Shown here: positions 16,338-19,116 of the stretch, piece by piece | How positions within the stretch are numbered: position 1 is the first letter of the stretch | Layout: every line of letters begins with the position of its first letter | DNA from: an uncultured Lachnospiraceae bacterium | GTDB taxonomy: Bacteria; Bacillota; Clostridia; Lachnospirales; Lachnospiraceae | DNA: 19,116 nucleotides | Reading direction: 5' to 3' | Assembly: GCA_934432885.1 (NCBI GenBank) | Contig: CAKRYY010000045.1 | Span: 1-19,116, forward strand | The notes under the pieces: model-generated | The model's database searches: none | What the model was told of the DNA's origin: nothing | Seen by the model: only the letters and a program-made list of their open reading frames with translations | Program-made: the position numbers and the translations under genes

Positions 16338-16482
16338 CCGAAGTGGTCGACCTTAAGGCGGCGGGATACATCAAGAGTCTGTTCACGGTATAGCCGTGGA
16401 CTGACAAAAGATGTACCCACCGTGCTTTGTCATGCCCATTTCGGTATCAGAGTCGGTGTACATCAGTATGTCGGCTCTTTTT
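16338..16482 (+). promoter_or_regulatory. Attenuator-like RNA leader upstream of the sigma-like gene
   Basis: P1: CCGAAGTGG (16338-16346) with CCATTTCGG (16436-16444). P2: CGG/GGG/TACATC within 16359-16372 with GATGTACCC plus CCG (16410-16422). P3: GTC/GTTCACGG with CCGTGGAC/GAC around TATAG (16377-16405). A terminator-like hairpin follows: AGAGTCG (16449-16455), ACAT/ATGT, CGGCTCT (16472-16478), TTTTT. The 3' arm of P2 (GATGTAC, ACCG) can alternatively pair with CGGT and GTACATC (16454-16464), which would break the terminator: a classic antiterminator layout. The ligand or trigger is unknown. Conserved RNA motifs named after DUF2800 genes have been described in Firmicutes; whether this is one is untested. 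Confidence 0.6.
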
Positions 16483-16484
16483 GT

Positions 16485-16527
16485 GTCCCTGCCGCCAGCC
16501 TTTCGGGCGAGAAAGAAAGGCAGGGAC
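16485..16527 (+). promoter_or_regulatory. Hairpin masking the ribosome binding site of the sigma-like gene
   Basis: GTCCCTGCC (16485-16493) pairs perfectly with GGCAGGGAC (16519-16527), with a small GCC/GGC hairpin inside. The 3' arm contains AGGGA, the likely ribosome binding site three to eight bases before the ATG at 16531. Folding would reduce translation. Confidence 0.5.
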
Positions 16528-16530
16528 TTT

Positions 16531-17034
16531 ATGAGAAAGTTCAAGACGGCGGAGAAGAACCGCACAAATTACATTTATTACACTGCATCAGGCCAGAAGA
16601 TCGCTATCAAGCCGGGAATGGTCGGCGATGATGGCAAGCCTGTGACAGAGGAGATGATTACCCTTCTCCATACCTGGGATGATGATCGGGTCGATGCAAA
16701 CCGAAGAGAAGCATATCACTGTCCGGTGCACTACCAGGCTTACTCAGATGGAGAAGGAAGGGATGCTGATGACCGTAATGGATATCTTGCAAATGAAGAA
16801 GCAGATCCGTTGGAGCAGATGCTTTCTTCTATTAAAGAGCAGGAGTATTCCGAAATGCTGGACAGGCTGAAAGCCGCACTTCCGGGTCTGACCGATTTAC
16901 AGAAATCCACAATCTATAAGAAATTCTGGATGAATCAGACTAATGTGCAGATTGCGGAAGAGGAAGGCATCACGGAGGCAGCAGTCCGTAACCGTCTGAA
17001 AAAGATTTATGCGTCTTTGGCAAAGAAAATCTGA
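16531..17034 (+). CDS. Sigma-70 region 4-like protein of a phage/ICE-type element
   Basis: This is a 167-aa protein. The C-terminal 60 residues (LPGLTDLQKSTIYKKFW, NVQIAEEEGITEAAVRNRL) form a helix-turn-helix of the sigma-70 region 4 type. The N-terminal half (NYIYYTASGQKIAIKPG, LLHTWDDDRVDANRREAYH, DDRNGYLANEE) matches the layout of sigma-like proteins common in Clostridia ICEs and prophages, which lack region 2. It may redirect RNA polymerase or act as a plain regulator. The ATG at 16531 is chosen because the conserved pattern begins there; the frame extends upstream through the structured leader without a suitable start. Expression is probably controlled by the attenuator and the hairpin on its ribosome binding site. 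Confidence 0.85.
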   Translation: MRKFKTAEKNRTNYIYYTASGQKIAIKPGMVGDDGKPVTEEMITLLHTWDDDRVDANRREAYHCPVHYQAYSDGEGRDADDRNGYLANEEADPLEQMLSSIKEQEYSEMLDRLKAALPGLTDLQKSTIYKKFWMNQTNVQIAEEEGITEAAVRNRLKKIYASLAKKI

Positions 17035-17045
17035 TTTTCACAGCT

Positions 17046-17070
17046 TTGAGGGGGTTCGATTCCCCCTCAA
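17046..17070 (+). repeat. tRNA T-arm-like hairpin
   Basis: TTGAGGGGG and CCCCCTCAA form a perfect 9-bp stem around the 7-nt loop TTCGATT, which fits the tRNA T-loop consensus TTCRANY. No cloverleaf can be built upstream because the sigma-like coding sequence is there, and no T tract follows. Confidence 0.6.
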
Positions 17071-17126
17071 TCTTCGCATATGGACAGAGGGAACAAGATA
17101 AACACCCTCGGAAAGGAGCAAGTGCA

Positions 17127-17312
17127 ATGGGAATCAAACACAAAGTATGTATCAACATTGCAGAAAAAGATGGCGCATCTTCTCCGGTGACCCGAAGCGG
17201 CACGATGCAGATTCGAAAGAAACTGCTCGATTTCCTCTTTGAGCAGCAGGTAAACGTCCTGGTCCTGTCCCCCCCGGAGATTCGGTGCAGACTGTCGAAA
17301 TCAGAGAACTGA
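17127..17312 (+). CDS. Small element protein, frameshifted near its C-terminus
   Basis: AAGGAG at 17113-17118 precedes the ATG. The first 49 residues (MGIKHKVCINIAEKDG..., FEQQVNVLVLSP) read as a sensible small protein. After a run of seven C (17269-17275) the frame gives EIRCRLSKSEN and stops. With six C it would continue GDSVQTVEIRELKEGGNSRE and stop at 17338, overlapping the next start by 8 bp as the following gene pair does. The intact form would be about 70 aa. The function is not recognised; it sits between the sigma-like and DUF2800 genes of the element. Confidence 0.6.
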   Translation: MGIKHKVCINIAEKDGASSPVTRSGTMQIRKKLLDFLFEQQVNVLVLSPPEIRCRLSKSEN

Positions 17313-17330
17313 AGGAAGGAGGTAATAGCC

Positions 17331-17669
17331 GTGAATAACGATCAGAAATATCAGCCGTTTCTTGATGCCGTTAAGATCATCCGTTCTTTGGCTGATGTGT
17401 TTGAGGCAATCGCAAACACCTACAGAGATGTAAATGTGGTAGAAGCAGAAACCAAGGTTATCGAAGCAGAGGAAGTGAAGGAATTGCCGGATGAGAAAAC
17501 CGTGACACTTGAGGATGCCCGTGCCGTGCTTGCCGTAAAAAGCCAGAACGGTATGACGGCAGAGGTCAAGGCTCTTATCACAAAGTATGGCGGCAATAAG
17601 CTGTCAGACGTTAATCCGAAGCATTACGCAGATCTTATTAAGGATGCGGAGGTGCTTGGCAATGAGTGA
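17331..17669 (+). CDS. Small phage/ICE-type protein, 112 aa
   Basis: A GTG start with AGGAGGT eight bases upstream. The N-terminal half is helical and acidic (FLDAVKIIRSLADVFEAIANTY, then a Glu/Val-rich hinge). The C-terminal 60 residues (LEDARAVLAVKSQNGMTAEVKALI, quoted in parts: LEDARAVLAVKS, ALITKYGGNKLSDV) look like a small helical domain conserved in proteins encoded just before DUF2800 in Firmicutes elements. Its 3' end overlaps the DUF2800 start (ATGAGTGA), so translation is coupled. A replication or recombination accessory role is inferred from neighbours only. Confidence 0.75.
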   Translation: MNNDQKYQPFLDAVKIIRSLADVFEAIANTYRDVNVVEAETKVIEAEEVKELPDEKTVTLEDARAVLAVKSQNGMTAEVKALITKYGGNKLSDVNPKHYADLIKDAEVLGNE

Positions 17670-18787
17670 TCACGCATTATTAGCCCCTTCCGCTTCACAC
17701 AGATGGATGAACTGTACACCCAGTGCCGTGCTTGAGACGGAATTCGATAACAAGAGCAGTCCGGCAGCGGCAGAGGGTACGGCGGCTCACGCTCTGTGCG
17801 AACACAAGCTGAAGAGGATGCTTCATAGAAGAAGCAAGCGTCCTGTATCTGATTACAACAGTGATGAGATGGAGGAACATACGGATGCTTATGTGGAGTT
17901 TGTATCAGAACTGCTTGAGAAAGCAAAACTGAAAAGACCCATTGGTTCAGGTCGAGCAGAGGCTAGACCTTTCGGAGTATGTTCCGGGAGCATTCGGGAC
18001 AGCCGATTGTTTGCTCATAGCTGATGGCACGCTTCATGTGATCGACATGAAATACGGAATGGGAGTGCTTGTATCAGCAGAGGAAAATCCACAGCTTAAG
18101 CGCTATGGGATAGCGGCGCGCAGCATCTATGAAGACCTTTATGACGTCAAGGAAGTGGCACTGTTCATCTTCCAGCCAAAACGTGAAAACGTATCGACTT
18201 GGACTATATCTGCAGAGGATTTAAGGAACTGGGCGGAGAATGAGCTGAAGCCGAAGGCACAGACAGCATATAAAGGCGAAGGCGAGTACTGCCCCGGAGA
18301 GTGGTGTCAGTTCTGCAGGGCGGCTGTGAAATGCCGTGCCAGGGCTGAAGAAAAGCTTCGCATCGCAGAGGAAGAATTCAAACTCTCACCATTACTTACA
18401 GACAATGAGATTGAATTGATTCTTCCGATGCTTCCGGATATCACCAAGTGGGCAAACGACATCAGTGCTTATGCTCTTGAGATGGCAGTAAGCCGCGGCA
18501 AGGAGTGGAACGGCTACAAGGTTGTCGAAGGACGCTCCGTCCGCAAGTATGCTGATGAAGATGCTGTGGCAAAAGCCGCAAAGCAGAACGGATATACAGA
18601 TATTTACCGTAAGAGCCTTATCACTCTGACAGAGATGCAGAGGCTGATGGGCAAAAAGAAATTTGAGGAGATTCTGGGCAGACTCATTGTCAAACCGCCC
18701 GGAAAGCCGACTCTGGTTCCAGTTACGGATAAGAGACAGGCAATGAATGTATCAGACGCTAAAAACGATTTTATTATGGAGGATTAA
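17662..18787 (+). pseudogene. DUF2800 Cas4/RecB-like nuclease gene with one frameshift
   Basis: The first part (MSDHALLAPSASHRWMNCTPSA to ELLEKAKLK) and the second part (LVQVEQRLDLSEYVPGAFGTADCLL onward, quoted in parts: LVQVEQRLDLSEY, VPGAFGTADCLL) are halves of one DUF2800 protein of about 374 aa, in different frames. An extra A in AAAA at 17932-17935 explains the shift; with three A the join reads KDPLVQVEQ. DUF2800 proteins are phage/ICE PD-(D/E)XK nucleases of the RecB/Cas4 type: GTAD and VIDMKYG fit the metal site, and the Cys cluster CPGEWCQFCRAAVKC fits an Fe-S site. The neighbouring DUF2815 supports a recombination or replication role. The gene is either inactive, rescued by slippage, or a sequencing error. 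Confidence 0.85.
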
Positions 18788-18791
18788 TATC

Positions 18792-19116
18792 ATGGCTATT
18801 TCTAAAACTAAGGTTATCACTGGCAAGAACACACGTCTTTCTTACTTCCACGGCTGGGAGCCGACATCCATCAATGGCGGTGCAGAGAAGTATTCCGTAT
18901 CTGTTCTGATCCCGAAGGATGATAAGGAAACCGTGGATGCCATCAATGCTGCTGTCGATGCAGCTATTGAGGAGGGCATTGCGAAGTTCGGAGGCAAGAA
19001 GCCGAACAAGGCTGCAATCAAGCTTCCTCTTCGTGATGGAGATGTAGGACGGATTTTGCGGACATTCAAAATAAAAAAGAATGTGGAGGTAACAGACAAT
19101 GGCAAAATCATTATTT
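18792..19116 (+). CDS. DUF2815 protein, probably shortened (runs to window end)
   Basis: The ATG at 18792 has GGAGG upstream and follows the DUF2800 stop by four bases. The first 75 residues (VITGKNTRLSYFHGWEP, GGAEKYSVSVLIPKDD, IKLPLRDGDV) match the start of DUF2815, a phage/ICE protein thought to bind single-stranded DNA. In the family, RDGD is followed by a conserved block with a YFVNAN-type motif and about 100 more residues. Here it is followed directly by GRILRTFKIKKN and a ribosome binding site for the next gene, so the middle appears deleted. The frame remains open to the window end, overlapping the next gene. Confidence 0.6.
   Translation, partial: MAISKTKVITGKNTRLSYFHGWEPTSINGGAEKYSVSVLIPKDDKETVDAINAAVDAAIEEGIAKFGGKKPNKAAIKLPLRDGDVGRILRTFKIKKNVEVTDNGKIII
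19099..19116 (+). CDS. Start of the next element gene (partial)
   Basis: ATG at 19099 with GGAGGT eight bases upstream, reading MAKSLF before the window ends. In related elements a family A DNA polymerase often follows DUF2815, but six residues cannot confirm it. Confidence 0.4.

Noticed and set aside
17000..17080. tRNA gene around the T-arm-like hairpin
   Set aside because: No acceptor, D or anticodon arms can be formed; the upstream bases are the end of the sigma-like coding sequence.

Overview
The window looks like a chromosomal segment of a gut-type Clostridia (most likely Lachnospiraceae): strong AGGAGG-type ribosome binding sites, moderate GC, rho-independent terminators, a PcrA helicase with a Gram-positive C-terminal Tudor-like domain, an RlmD-type methyltransferase with an Fe-S motif, and small palindromic intergenic repeats. 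The genus cannot be fixed from the sequence.

Left part (1-7335, ordinary chromosome). The tail of an unknown gene is followed by a 448-aa ferritin-like protein and a terminator. Next come a lipoprotein substrate-binding subunit of an SsuA/ThiY-type ABC importer (minus strand), a tandem pair of identical 79-bp palindromic repeats in the divergent promoter region, pcrA, a small membrane protein with a very acidic tail, a cluster of intergenic hairpins, and rlmD with a strong terminator.

Middle part (7450-15930, defence island, minus strand). Five tightly packed genes form one apparent operon read right to left: an ISL3-transposase-like protein, hsdM, hsdS, hsdR, and a GIY-YIG nuclease with a DUF4357-like tail. 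A terminator follows the last gene. The first gene keeps the zinc-ribbon, HTH and DDE-like layout of ISL3 transposases. Every motif position where I expect a conserved Asp carries Glu, I see no insertion-sequence ends, and its stop codon overlaps the hsdM start. It looks like a domesticated transposase serving as regulator or effector of a type I restriction-modification system. The intergenic region upstream holds two divergent promoters and three copies of a TACCA-type motif, two of which sit on the -35 boxes.

Right part (15969-19116, plus strand, start of a phage/ICE-type early region). It holds a 52-aa protein, about 350 nt of consecutive RNA hairpins with mutually exclusive pairings (attenuator-like), a sigma-70 region-4-like protein, two small proteins, a DUF2800 nuclease-like gene, a DUF2815 gene and the start of another gene. 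Two of these genes carry single-base frameshifts in homopolymers and DUF2815 looks internally shortened, so this element may be decaying, or the assembly may be imperfect here.

The simplest overall picture is a mobile element next to the 3' end of rlmD (a known integration target in related Firmicutes), with the restriction operon as cargo, divergent from the element's early genes and possibly controlled through a shared promoter region.
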